Assembly: GCF_022376445.1 (NCBI RefSeq) | Contig: NW_025955020.1 | Span: forward strand, 124,001 to 188,000 | Length of the DNA: 64,000 nt | Source: Fomitopsis serialis | Taxonomy: Eukaryota > Basidiomycota > Agaricomycetes > Polyporales > Fomitopsidaceae | Reading direction: 5' to 3' | Shown: piece by piece, positions 19,598-32,400 of the stretch | How the letters are laid out: each line of letters starts with the position of its first letter | Numbering within the stretch: position 1 is the first letter of the stretch | The notes under the pieces: generated by a model | What the model was told of the DNA's origin: nothing | Database searches by the model: none | Seen by the model: the letters and a program-made list of their open reading frames with translations, nothing else | Translations under genes and position numbers: made by a program

Positions 19598-22500
19598 AGC
19601 GTAAGTCTGCTGTTTTCTTTGAATCTGCCGCTTTGAGTTAGGTTGACCATTGCCTGGGACAGTGACCGTGACGGCGGCATCAGACAGCGAGTTCCCACTG
19701 TGGGATGAAAACCTACTCTGTGAGTCATCACGTCTCGTTCTGCGAGTCTAGCCAGACTAGGGGTCATGGTCTTACAGTGCCATACGACACTGGATGGCTT
19801 CATTGTCCGATCTCACGATGGAAGGCTACGCGCGGTTTCTAACATCTCATGATACGGCTCGAGTGTTACTCTTGTCGACTCCATTCACACAGCAGACCCG
19901 GTACGTCTTTGACCTCAGGCAGCATTCGACTCATGCATTGCGAACAGCACGCATTGTGTTCCATAAGGGAATTGTACATGGTGAAGTTTGGTCATGAAAT
20001 GACCCGGAGCACTGCACACGCCTTGGTGCTCCCCATATGGTGAGTACTCGTCGTCACAGTGCAGTTGCATTAATATTGGATCCTATCTACCAGCTCTGCC
20101 CCGCTGAAGTTGAACATGCCATCATTAGACGATCACCACCCCACATATGTCATTCCACGCAGTGTACGTCCCTGGTGTTATCTGTGTTTCACCGATGCTA
20201 CAGTCACTTCTAGGCTGTGTGCTATCCTCATTGATCGGTGCCCGCGGCCCACTTCGTCCGACTCCATCTCTCACCCATTCCTTTCCCCCCATCTCTATGT
20301 CCCGCCCGTCTCCTCCCGCTCCTCTCTCGAAGTGACCGGCGTCGTCAGCGTAGGTGCAAGTGCAACGCTAAGAGATACGTAAAGGGCATGCATAACTCAC
20401 CAACGAGACCAGTGACATATCGTGTTTTCTGCGTGTCACGCGACATTCCGGTTCGAGAATTATGTCTTACCTGATGAACGAGACCCAGATCGCACGCAAC
20501 GCAGACTTGGCCGGTACCGTCTGTTGCGTACCGGGCGGTATTCAAATGGGATCCTGGACATGCGACGTCACTCGAGTCATCGTGTTTGTCTTTGCGGTCA
20601 TAAACGCGAGGTACGTGCCATCGCGCCTCGCATTTCTGCGTGTTTTCGTTCACGGCTGACTTGCACCTCGAGGTGTACACGCTCAGGTCGTCCGGTGCGT
20701 CATGGGAACCACTGACGTGGGACACTCTGCGCAGCAAAATCAGTATGTCTCTGTTTCTCGGCATATTGCCTAGCTGACCGTACGCACCTTGTAGTTCCCC
20801 CGTGCTCGATAACTGACTCGCTTCTCCTGCAGCTTGGGGCTGCCTGAGGCAGTGGGTCTGCACGTTCGAGTGTTTACAATCCAGAGCAAAGTGTCTGTCG
20901 GCGGACGAGCAGGAGTGTACGTACCCGGTTGCCCTTGCTATTATTACACTCGCTGACATCCGAGTCTACACTTCTCCTGTCGCGTCACACTTCCCGTCAT
21001 GTACCTCGCTAGCCGTATTGCACGTGAGACGGTGATACGACCGTGCCGTCATTTGGTGCAGTTGGCTGCCCGTGGTGTCGAGGACACCCGCCGGAGTCCC
21101 GCTAGAGTGGTTCTTGCCTCGATGTCGGGTTCAAAGGTGCGTGCCAGCGAGTATACAAGCGAACAGAGGTCCTGCCGGTCAAACTCGGACCCAGCTTTGT
21201 GTACAGAAACTTGAAAGGACGTGCACAGCGGGACGGGCAGGTGGGAGGGCCTCGACGTCGTCCGTGCATGATGGAACATCCCGAGCCGAGACGGGCTCAA
21301 CGAGACTTGTGAGTGATGATCGAGTCGGGAATGCTGGCGAGACGAGCAGGCCGGACTGGGCGGATGAATGGATGGAGACCGGGCAAGCGGTCGCCGACGT
21401 GGCGGAGTCGTCGCGGTCGTCGTCATTGCCAGCACAGTAGGAATGAGGCAGGAGAGACGTGTGTGCAGCAAACAAGCAAGAAGGCGAAGGCGCGGCAGAC
21501 GAAAGGGGACAGTGAGCGCGTGCGGCGGCGAAGCCCGCTCGGTGCAAGACAAGACAGCGGATGGAGAACCCACCGGCGCCCAGGACAGCGGCATCGGCGC
21601 GCGCATGCACGTGGCCGCGTACCTCCAACTTCACGGAAACCAACTCACCGAGTCCACCGTGCCGTACTCAACAGCTGACGGGCATGTTTCGCAAGAGCAG
21701 GTGAAGCGGCCTGGGGCGTTCGCTGTCCGACTCATCTGCATCGTGCGACCACCCGCCTTGCACCCGCCATCCACCTCTCTCAACTCGCCCCGCCCAGTCT
21801 ATCCGCCAGCCAGTGCTCCGACCCCGCCGCTGCGCCCAATGTGAGTCGAGTGATGCTATTGGTGCGTGTGGCTCCTCTGCGCGCAACACGCTCAGGCTCA
21901 CATCTCCAAGCCTCGGAACGAAGTCCTGCACCTCCGACACACATGATCCAGTCCGTCGTCGTCAGACACTGATGACGTGTACTCTCTCCATCTCAACGTA
22001 CCCGCGCCGTCCATCCGGGTCGACGTGGCACACTGCCAACGTCCGACTGCTCACAAGGCCGTACGGGACGGGGCGAGTGCGTCGTTCGTTACCCCTGGCT
22101 TGGACCGACAGCTGCACGATCCGATGACCTACATAGGCCTGGGAAGACAGTGGTGAATGTGGGGGCGACGGAACGTCTGCGTCTGCTGGACGCGACGGGC
22201 TGGGTGAGATATGGGCACCGCGGTGAGGTCCGGTGAGTCATTTGGTTTCGGGTGATGGGCCATTGCTACACCGTGCAGGGCCTGTCACGGATGGATGGCT
22301 GGCGAGGCTCCACGCGCACATATCCAAGCCCAGACGTACCGACGTACGTCTGGAATGTCTTGCGAGGTTCAACAGGGCTGCGGACAGGATCACGCGGAGC
22401 TGCACGCGTTAGCAACAGGGCAATGCCCTGTGTGCTCGAACAGCCGTAGACCCGTTCTCGTTGTGTGCTCACACGACCGTGCATAATGCTCGGTACGAGA

Positions 22501-23034
22501 CTCGCGGCTCCTATTGCCTGAACAGAAGCTTACCTTATGACAGACATGGCCGAGGTGAGCACGCATTGATATGTTGCAGCATGACTGCGGCCCAGATGTG
22601 GACAGTATGATGCAGGTGCGTGCAGTATTGTACAAGGGAACAGCAGCCGCTACGAACGATCGGACAACGCATGCGATACATGACCTCCGCCGCTTGCTGC
22701 TTTCCGTAGCAGCACGCATCGTCGGACAAGACGGCCGGTGCTCAGGCGAGTTGCACATTGCACGGTCGTCGCGGCCTGCAGCTGACATTGTGTTTGTACA
22801 GCGGGACGTACGCGAAGACTCCGGGCATCGGTTGTCGGAGACGTATCAATCGAACCGACGGGGGCGACAGGCTCGGTGCAGAGACCAGGGCAGGCAGTCA
22901 TGCAGTGCACAGGCCGTCTCGAGACTCGGGCATGCAAGTCCTGGCATCGGTCGTGCGAGGGGTGCGTGCGGCGTGTCTGTTTGAGCCCCATGTACAGAAG
23001 CTCGATGGAGCTCGCGCAGGTCTGCAAGTGGCCA
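19598..23034. other. Gene-poor region with splice-like but unassigned exons
   Basis: Several open frames exist on both strands, none with a recognisable domain. Segments at 19795-19910 and 19960-20040 read plausibly (SDLTMEGYARFLTSHDTARV; KFGHEMTRSTAHALVLPIW) and are bordered by GT..AG signals, so an eroded or unfamiliar multi-exon gene is possible. Confidence 0.3.
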
Positions 23035-23545
23035 AGAGTGTGCGGGTTGGCTCGCAGGGCTCGTGCTGGAGGGTGCCAAGTGGGACACGGACCAGCTGGG
23101 AGACGGTGCGGCTGAACCCGTCGCAGATCCGGTGGGTGCAGGCGGACGACGCAGCGGCGGGGGCATGGTGAACCTGCCCGTGTACCTGAACAGCATCAGG
23201 AGCCACGTCCTCTTCACGGTCGACCTGCCGTTCGACAGCACCGCGGGCGCGCTGGTCGCGACGCGCGTGGTGTACCTCACTGCGAGGGGCTAGAAGCGCG
23301 CGTACACGGCTCGATGTGTGAGGGGGGTTTAAAGTGCGCTGGAATGGCATTGGATGGGCTTTGGGATGATACCCGCATATGCTTACGAGATGATGATATC
23401 TTACGATGCTATTGAGTTGCTCGAGATGTACATAGCTTGCTTTTTCTAATGACAGTTTCAGGATTCCACAACGTATTCATGAGGGGGTGCACCGACAGCG
23501 TCGAGCAGGGACACGCGACCCTTGGCCGCTTGTTGCGACCATAGC
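23035..23545 (+). pseudogene. Inverted copy of the dynein heavy chain 3' end
   Basis: The segment is homologous to the reverse complement of about 26170-26685. It starts in the last dynein exon at [11 protein letters not shown], includes [18 protein letters not shown] and [20 protein letters not shown], reaches the stop (TAG near 23291-23293) and continues through the 3' flank. About 17 bp that encode LTLNN in the parent are missing. With no motor it cannot act as dynein. It shares with the parent a one-base frame conflict at a run of five G (23159-23163). Confidence 0.85.
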
Positions 23546-24178
23546 GGACGGCTTTCCCGTGGAGAACGCCAGCGGCCAGACTTATACGCTGGTAAGGCCC
23601 GCTACCAGATGCTCCAGTACCACGCACTTCACTCACCTCGACCAGCGTTCTGGACCTCGGCCACAAACACTTCAACGACAGCCCGAGACGTTCCCAGTGC
23701 CCTTCCTCGCGGGTGACGCCTTCTCGCCCTCCTTCCTCCAGCAGAGCCCGCCCTCCCACTCGCCGCCCCCACGCCCGCGCCCTCCTGGAAGAGCGCGGCA
23801 CCCTAACCCCGCTGCTGGGGCACGTCTCCGCCATCCACGCCTCGTCCTTCTTCCATCTCTTCAAGGAGGCCCAGCAGGCCGCGCTCGCACGGTCCCTCGC
23901 GGGGCTGCTCTCGCCTGCGCCGGGTCGGTGATCTTCGGCGCGCACGGCGGGCGGTCGAGAAAGGGGCTGCGGGGCGAGGTCGCGCGGGGCCTGTGGCGGC
24001 GGAGCCGATGTGGTGCCACGACCCGGAGAGCTGGAGGGCGCTGTGGGACGGGGATGTGTTTGAGAAGGGGACCGTGAGGGTGGAGGCGGTGCTGAAGGAG
24101 GGCCATGCGCGCTGGGAGGGGGTCAGCGAGGATGGGGGGAGGCCGGGCTCGTTGATATGGTCCGTCACTAGACTGTGA
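23540..24178 (+). pseudogene. SAM-dependent methyltransferase remnant (C-terminal two thirds)
   Basis: The frames together spell a basidiomycete methyltransferase: IADGFPVEN, then LGHKHFNDSPETFPVPFLAG (needing base insertions), LTPLLGHVSAIHASSFFHLF, ALARSLAGLLSPAPG, SVIFGAHGG, CHDPESWRALWDG and a final SLIWSVTRL before TGA. The 5' part with the SAM-binding glycine loop is absent: upstream of 23540 the sequence becomes dynein 3' flank, so a rearrangement breakpoint cuts the gene. At least three single-base frame changes are needed. Probably a pseudogene, though some of the indels may be assembly errors. Confidence 0.6.
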
Positions 24179-24659
24179 AGTTAGCACGGCGTGTATGCAG
24201 CGACGTAGCAAGATGTGGCAACATTGCAGTGTACAATTGTCTGTTCAGCAGATAAGTACATATTGAGAGTGGATGCTTTCCGCAGGAATTACGGGCGTTG
24301 GTAAAGCTAGAGCGGGCGTCGAACATCGCCTGTGGCGCAAGGATAGCGAGGGTCACTAAACCACCTATAATCTGTGATGTAAATTCATAACACAGCGTCG
24401 GAGGCAACTGAAGTGATGGAATGGGTCGAACACCGACAGCATGCTTATGCTTTGCAACCTAGAAGCGGGGGACCGACCCCCCTTCCAGATTAAGGTTTAG
24501 AACGGGGGTGCCGGAGTTCGAGAGGACGACAAGCGAGATAGCCCGACGTGCTGGGGAGGTTTAGAGCGCGAAGTTAACATAGAACACGCTGTAACCCTCT
24601 GCGGGAAGGCATCCAGTGGTGGTCTCCGGCGCACGTCAAGGTCGTCTGCGGGATTCATT

Positions 24660-25840
24660 CTACGCATCGTTGATCTCTACCGAGCTACCGCCTACTACGG
24701 ACAACAGCTTCCAGTCGACCTCGACGCCTTTCTCCCGGAAGATAGCGCGTGCGTCCTCAGCGATAGACTCGAACCCGCTCGTCGCGAGGGCGAGTATGGT
24801 GGGTCCCGCACCCGAGAGGCATATGCCCAGGAGTCCGGGATGGCTCGCGGGCGTCATTCGCGAGGTGACTTCGGGGAGGCCAGGGATCTGGGACGCGCAC
24901 GAGGGGTGAGATTCGGCGGTGAGATTCGCGAGGGTCGACTCACGAGCTCTTTGCGGTAGGGCTGGTGTATCTTGTCCTTCATCGCCTCGTAGATGAGCTC
25001 GGGATCGGGCGGCGTTTGCGCGAGCGCAGTGGTCAGCACCGCCAATCGCTGGAGGTTGAAGACCTACCAAAGTGTCAGGGTCACCCACAGTCCATCAGCC
25101 TAGCACGGAGCGCGACGCACCACGTCCTTCCGCGAGTAGCTCGCAGGCAGCACCTCGCGCGCCCTCGCGGTGCTCAGCTCGAAGCGCGGGATGATCGCGA
25201 CGGCCTTGATGCTCTCCGACCAGCCGAACCGCACAAAGTGGCCGATGCCGCGCGGGGGCTGCGGGGGGTCGGTGCCCCAGGCCTCGCCGGCGTCGGGCGG
25301 GTACTCGGGGAGGACCTCGCTGAGGGGGACGCTGGCGGCCTCGGTCGCGGCGGGGTCGAGCTCGCGGAGGTAGCTGCCGACGAAGCCGCCGACGAGGGCG
25401 GCGGTGACATTGTCCGGGTGGCGCTCGACCATGAGGGCGAAGTCGAGGACGCGGGCGGGGGGGAGGCGCAGGCGGGCGAGGGCGTCGCCGAGGAGGACGC
25501 CCGCGACGACGGCGGCGCCGGACGACCCGAGCCCGCGTCCGAAGGGGATCTCGTTGTGCGCGTGCACGGCGAGCCCGGGCGGGAAGGAGGCGACGCCGTG
25601 GCAGCGCAGGACGTAGAGCGCAACGCGGGTGGTGAGGTTTTTGTAGGCGTCGAGGGGCACCTCGTCGGCGCCCTCGCCGGTGTAGCGGATGGACGGGGGC
25701 GTGGGGTGGGAGGCCGGCGGGGGCGGGGTGAGGGTCACGGAGAGGGTGAGGTAGAGCGAGAGGGAGAGGCCGACGACGTCGAAGCCGGGCCCGATGTTGG
25801 CGGACGTCGCGGGGACGCGGATGGTGAACGAGCGCGACAT
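24660..25840 (-). CDS. THR1: Homoserine kinase
   Basis: Three exons on the minus strand: 25840-25121 (240 codons), 25063-24944 (40) and 24887-24660 (75 plus stop), 355 residues in all, the usual length for fungal homoserine kinase. It transfers phosphate from ATP to L-homoserine, the committed step from homoserine to threonine, in the cytosol. Visible GHMP-kinase motifs: VPATSANIGPGFD (9-21), IPFGRGLGSSGAAVVAG (98-114, ATP phosphate loop) and LSGAGPTILAL near the C-terminus. Introns are 57 and 56 nt with GT..AG ends. Upstream on the same strand lie a probable 5' UTR intron (about 25970-25849) and a 36-codon uORF. No defect is visible; since copy 1 is broken, this is the working copy within the window. 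Confidence 0.95.
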
Positions 25841-25969
25841 GCTCGCTGGGGGGCGTGCGCGACGATTAAGAGCCCTTGCGAGACGGCGAGGTCGTGTGCG
25901 AGGCCAGTGCAGACGGTGGTCGATAGCGAAGAGGGCGCGGGACGTGCGTCCCGAAGTGACTCACCTCAG

Positions 25970-26080
25970 TCAAAGCGTCGACCTCGTGTCGACAACAGTC
26001 TCCTTCCAAAGTGTTTCCAGAGCAAGCCCAGCAGGGTACATAGCGAGCTTGCTGGCTGTAGTAGACTCGTCGGTGTCCAT
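25970..26080 (-). promoter_or_regulatory. Upstream ORF in homoserine kinase leader, copy 2
   Basis: ATG (26080-26078) to TGA (25972-25970), 36 codons (MDTDESTTASKLAMYPAG...), ending a few bases before the GTGAGT donor of the leader intron. It remains open in both copies despite substitutions, which is compatible with translational control but does not prove it. Confidence 0.4.
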
Positions 26081-26421
26081 AGTGTTGTGGGGGAAAGTGA
26101 TCAAGAGCGCGAAGCCGGCGGATTCGATCACCGACGACCTCCACGAACACGTCGAATCTCACGGGGCCGTCCCAGCAAGCGGCCGAGGACATCGTGTCCC
26201 TGCTCGAGGCTGATGATAAGCCAGTCGGTGCACCTCCCTCAGGAATATATCGTGAAATTGTGAAAATGTCATTAGAAAGCAAGCTACATCTCGAGCAATT
26301 CAATAGCATCATAAGGTATCATCATCTCGTAAGCGTATGCGGGTATCATCCAAAGGCCCATCCATGTCATCCCAGCGCACTCTAAATCCCCCTCTACACA
26401 TCCAACCGTCTACGCGCGCAT

Positions 26422-29400
26422 CTAGCCCCCTGCAGTGAGGCACACCGCGCGGGTCGCGACCAGCGCGCCCGCGGTGCTGTCGAACGGCAGGTCGACCGTG
26501 AAGAGGACGTGGCTTCTGTCGCTGTTCAGGTACACGGGCAGGTTCACCGTGCCCCCGCCGCCGCGTCGTCCGCCTGTACCCACCGGATCTGCGACGGGTT
26601 CAGCCGCACCGTCTCCCCGTTGTTCAGCGTCAGCTGGTCCGTGTCCCACTTCGCGCCCTCCAGCACGAGCCCTGCGGTACGACATACATTCAGTACCGGC
26701 GCATACGGTCAGCTGCGGAACGGACGCACCATCCACAATGTAGGCCCCGGGGTCGTTCACCCGGTCGATGTCGAGCTTCAGGTGCAGCGTCTCGAGGGAC
26801 CACTTTTTGCGGTGCGCGACCGCCTGGCGCGTCGCGGTGATGTACGCCTCCGGGAAGAACAGCCCGCCGAGCCACACCTCGACGTTGTTCAGGTTGTCCA
26901 GCGTCGCGATCTGGTCGAGCTGCGCGAGCCGCCGCGCAAAGTCCGAGATCCAGCCCGAGACCGCCAGCGTCCTGTGCACCTTGTAGCGCCGCCAGTGATC
27001 CGGGATGGTACCTGCGAGCGAGGGTCAGCGGCGGGTGCATGCTATCCGTGATAGCGGTACGTACCCTTCGTTAGCGAGCTCATGAGCGTGCGGAGGTGGT
27101 TGGTCTGCTTGAGGGCGCCCTCGCAGACCTTGACGATGTCTGCGAGGTCTCTGCGGACTTGCGAGAGGAGCTTGCTGCCGATGGTACCTTCGCGGTAGAA
27201 CAGACGATACAGCGGATCCTGGTTGTCGCTGCTCTGCTTCTCGAGTGTATGGAAAGTCTAAGACAAGGTCAGTACTGCGATCGATATCGCGTTTGCGTCA
27301 AGTGAACTGACCGACGGGAGTTGTTCGAGCCACTCCTTGCACCGCTCGTGCAGTTGTCGCATCCAAGCGGGCTGCTGTGAAGCCTGTCCCTTGGACGGGC
27401 CCGAGCTGGCAGCCGCTACATCGTCGTCATCGTCAGTGAGCATCCGCATCTTCCTGAGCTTGCCGAGGAGTTCGTTTCCTGTATGTCGTCAGCACCTCAT
27501 ATGACAAGCTGACAAACTACCAGCGTACCTTGTGCGACGGCAATGACGCGCTCCGCCGTAGGGGGGAGGCTGAGCCAAGCCGGAGGCTCCCGCTCCGGAA
27601 GACCTTGGACCCACGACATGAAGTGGTCGAGCTTCGTTCCTTCAGGTACGCTGAGCACTCTCGCACCAGTAGCACTGGGCACGAGGTCAAAGTCCACGTT
27701 ATACGCCGCCGGCGTGAACAGACCATCCACGAAGGCGTCGATGATCTTTTGGTCGAAGTCGCTGTCAACACGCCCACCGTAAACACACTGCTTGACGAGC
27801 GTCCTCAGAGCATCCCATGGAATCACTGCGGGGTCGATATTTGCACGACCCTTCGACACGGAGTTGATCCACGTGTCGATCGTGGTGAACGCGGAGGCCA
27901 TATCTGAGTCGTTGAAGTCGTAGAGCTTGCTCCACCCAAGCGGGACGTAGCGTAGACGTTCTTGAACTACTGCGTGGAGCCAGGCCAACAGGAAGTACAG
28001 TCGAGCCTTCTCCGCAGGACCTTGGGACAAGCGCGAGCCCGAGATACCGCGCAGCGAGTCGGTGAGATTGGCCTTGATACCCGGTGGAGGCTCGTTCATG
28101 AGGATTCTCGACTGGCGGAGGATGTTGACAGGAATGCTGGGGTTGGCCTCCATGGTGAGGAAGAGACGGAAGTTGCGGTGCGGGTTGAGAGTCTGCAGTT
28201 TCTTCTCGAGCTGACCGAGCCATGACGGAGCCAGGTGAACGTTCTTGAGCAGGACCCATGAGCCTTGGCGCGCTGCTGACGCGATAGCTTGATCCGCAAG
28301 AGTAAAGCCTTCCTGAGAGCCCATAGCAACGGAGGCGCAACGAGCACCCGTGTCGCGAATCAGATTGTCGACTCGGTAGCTGGCGTCATACCCAGTCACA
28401 GACACCAGCGATAGAGGTGTGGAGGGTAAGATTTCGTCAGCGACCATCGACCCGAGGTTGTACGCAGACTCGGCGTTCATATCAGCCTCAAAGACGGTGC
28501 GCACGAAGGCTGCTGTTGCTTGCAACAATCGATCCGGTCGGAGACACTTGATGACAAGCATCCGACGTGTGCCCTCCAGAGCAGCTGTGATATATTTAGT
28601 CAATGTCTGAAACGACAGGCGAATATTTGTGGCGCGACTTACGTGTGCCGGGGCCCCATGCAGAAGGAACCGATTGTTCCGGAACGTTTGATTCCAGGAG
28701 TGCAGCCCACTCGCTTTCGTGCTGCACAATGTGCTCGAGAACAGGCTTGAAGATGGGCTGTCTCCCATAACTCTCCAGTCGTTGCTTCTGATCGATAGAC
28801 AGGAACGTGAGGCTCTGTATGTCGGCATTACCACCACCAGTGGCCACAGCACTGTCACCACTCTCGAGAAGGAATTCGAGTTCGTCAGTGATCTCTTCGA
28901 CTCCCCGTAGCTTCACCTGAGCCAACAGCACGGCGAGCATGACGTGATCGCGATGAAGGAGCGCGCGAGATGTCCGCTTGTATGCCATCAGGAAGAGATC
29001 CTTGAGCAGGATTTCTCTCCGACGATGATAGTCGGATACGCCCTTCAAATTTGGATTCTGGTGGAGAACATAGTCGAAGATGTCCAGGAAGAAGCGCAGG
29101 GAGAACTGATAGAAGTGGTTGACGAGGTTGAGCTGCTCGAGAATGAAGAATACGGCGCTGCATGCTTGCGCCAGAGGCAGGTATTCGGCAGTAACTTGCT
29201 CCACCTCTCGCATGACGAGATCCGTCTCCTCCACTTTGTGTGTGATCTCTGCCGCCTCCCGCTTTAGCGTCTCGAGAGTATTGATGACCTTGTCATCATC
29301 AAGAATGTTTCCGGACGACTCGTTCAACGCCTGCAAGAGCAGCTTCTCCAATGTGCGCAAACGCAGGCGGAATTCACCCTGCATCTTCATCAAGTCGGTT

Positions 29401-32400
29401 CGCTTCTTTTCCGTGTCTGGTCGCTCGACTTTCAGGACTTGGTCAAGCGATTGACTTTGCAGGCTGCTCCTCGTCATGGTGAAGTTGACAAAGGTGACGC
29501 GACTGCATATGTCAGGAGAGAACTCGACCGAGGGGTCCCGGGTAGCCAAGAACATTGTGAAGGAAGGTGAGAAGTCGATATCCTGGCTACCGAGCCGGAT
29601 GAGAACTCGACCACCGGTACGGCGAATCTCTTTGTTGAGCACGGGGTTCAAGATGGGGTCAAGGTGCTCGACATCCTGAATGAGGAGTGTGTTGCCGAAA
29701 CGCAGCGCGCTTTCCAAAACCTTCAGGAACGCTTCATCCAGGAAACTCGTCACTGTGATCTTGCGATCCTTGTACTCTTTGAGCAAGAAGTTGGTGGCTT
29801 GGCCGGTCGGGTCAATGATCAGAGGATACCGGCTGAAGCGCTTGATCATGATGGCGTTCTCGGTGCATAGGTTGTCGGAGGGCAGCCCTTTGGATTGCCA
29901 GCTGAGACGATCATCTGCAGTCGACAGGTAGTCTGGCATGGAGAGCTCAGTCTTGAACTTGATGTTCGCCTCCGCAAGATGCGACGACCACTCTTGCCAC
30001 ATCTGTTCACGGTACTGTTGATCGAAGAATCCACCGTAGGCCAAGAAAGCTGCGGAGAGTAGTACGTCGCCCACAATGGTGCCCATCTCTGTGTCGAATG
30101 TGCGACTGCCAGACTCCCAACGGGTCTTCTCTGACGATAGACTGTCCAACAGCGTCATGCTGCGGTTGACCTTGCTCTCAACGCGCTCCATCTCTCCCTT
30201 GATAGCTTCGGTTTCTCGGATCAGAGCTGCATACTCCTGTTTGTATCGCTCGATGCTGGCTTCCAGCTCGGCTACCATCGTCACCATCATCTTCGCCTGC
30301 TCTTTGGTACGTTCCGCTTGATCCTCTAGCGACTGCACCTCATTGCGCAGAGGCTCCACCTTGTCCAGAATCTCGGAAAAGCGGACTTGTGCAATGGCCC
30401 ACTTGACGAGAGGCCCGCAAGCTTTACTGGCACGGTTCACGTTCTCGTAGGTGTAGGAAGGCCGGCTGACGAAATCCCTCTTCATGATTTCGCGCAGATG
30501 TTTCGTCATCTGGGTCGTGGTATCGAAGTTCACGATTCGCTGAATGAAGTCATCGCGCCGAATGATACCCTGGACCGTACGCCAGCTGTCGATCTTGTGC
30601 CCTAGGATCGTACACACAGACTCCATAGCCAGCTTGACAGCCTCCGGAGGATTGGCCATAGTACGAACTTCCTGCAAGTGCTGCCGCTTGATGTTGCTCA
30701 CAGCTGCTTGAGCATCCAGGACAGCTGGTTCGGCGTCTGCCAAATCCGCCATGACGACGGCACGACGTTGCTCGATGTGCTTGTCCTGTGCCGCTAGAGC
30801 AGCCTGGATATCGATCGATGCCGCTTTCTTCTGCTCCGCTTCCTGTTGATCCGCGACCATGCGCTTCAGCTTCCTATCGGCTTCCTCGTTTTTCGCCTCG
30901 AGCTGTGTGCGTTTGATAGCGAGACTCTTGCGAAGCTCCTCGACCTGCGTTACTGTTTCACGCAATTTATCCAGTCCTACATGGAGATGGCGCTGTTGCT
31001 CTTCCAACTCCTCGCGCTTCTCGTTGTGCAGGCGAACGTAGTGGTTGATGCTGAAGAGTTATCAACGAACCATTCGTGAAATCAAAACTGTGAACTCACA
31101 AGTCCAGGTAATGCCGTGGCGTAACGTAGTTGTATCGTCCTTGCCGGCGACTAAGGCGTAGGTTGATCTGATGCAGCGATTGGTGCACATACACCAGCGC
31201 ATTGACGACAGCGGCACGATGGATCGGAGGCATCGACAGTTCGCGATATGCGATGGGGAACATGGCCGGTGGGTTGTATGAAGGTAGATCGAGATCCAGT
31301 GTGTTGGTGAACTCCATTCCAACTTGGTAGAAGGCCTGATCAGACCAATCTCCGAACCAATCCAAGACGCAACGATTGAACAAAGCCGGCGAGGTAGCAG
31401 CGCGCGAGGCGAGTCCGTTCTCGGGAGGATTCATGGTGAAAACGACATGCAAGTTCTTGGCCACTTGTTGCGTGAACCAGCGGTATAGTTCTTCATGCGA
31501 GTCCAGCATCAAACCGTCCCGCTGCGAACCTTCCTTGCAGGCGGTCATCAGGGCTGCGTGCTCGTCGCCCTCGAAGAGACCAGGAACCTCAGCGTTCGCA
31601 AGAAGGGTATTCATCCGTTCCAGGAACCCAGAGTCGAGGACATTTGATTCATCCATGATGAAGCATATCTTCTCCCCCTTGCATCCGGCACGTCGCAAGA
31701 CCGTTCTGAGGTCCTCGTCGAAATCATCGCCCGTGTACTTGTTCGAGACCTTGATCTGGAAGATGTTCAAGCCATTCATCCAGGCGACAAATCGAGACAA
31801 CGTCGTCTACACAAACAGTCAGCGCCCGCAAGTGACGCAAGGATATTAATTAGACTTACTTTGCCGCTACCGCTGACACCAATCAACAGCAGGTGGCCCT
31901 GTATTTGCCTGAAGACTCGATCGATACGCAATACATGATCTAGGACATCATTGAATAGCACAAGTGGCACATCGAGCTCTTCTTCGTAGAACACCCGAAG
32001 CCGCGCTTTGGTGTACTCGCGCAATGCTTCACGATCGACAGAGACGTAGTTTTTCGACGTCCAGTTGGAGAATAGGATGGGACGTGCTAGCGCCTCGTCG
32101 CGGTCGATGGTCGGGAAGTTCTCAATTGCGACATTATCGATGCTCTCATCTGTCCACCGCTTCTCTTCTTCATTGACAAGACGATCAGAGAACAGGCGAA
32201 GCGCTTCGTGGGCCCAAACCCGTACAAGTCCTTCCACAGACAAGGTCTCCAGCGGCTTGATGGCCTCGTAGATGCCACGTACCCAGCGGGTTAGCTCACG
32301 CGGGCTGTAAACGTAGTGAGCCTGGTTATCGGTGGTGAATCGTTTCTGCGATGCGAGGTAGAGCGCGACCATAGCATCCGTGAGTGGCTCGGCGTATGTC

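Larger units (their letters stand above)
24280..26113. repeat. Duplicated block carrying homoserine kinase, copy 2 (intact)
   Basis: Counterpart of 6497-14930 without the retroelement. Its right edge is next to the dynein 3' flank. Confidence 0.9.

Noticed and set aside
23062..23293. Independent small gene
   Set aside because: It is the duplicated end of the dynein heavy chain, lacking start and motor.
24965..26263. 432-codon open frame on the plus strand, Gly/Glu/Arg-rich
   Set aside because: It is antisense to homoserine kinase copy 2, a by-product of GC-rich codon use; the minus-strand kinase has motifs and introns. The same shadow appears at 14238-15002.
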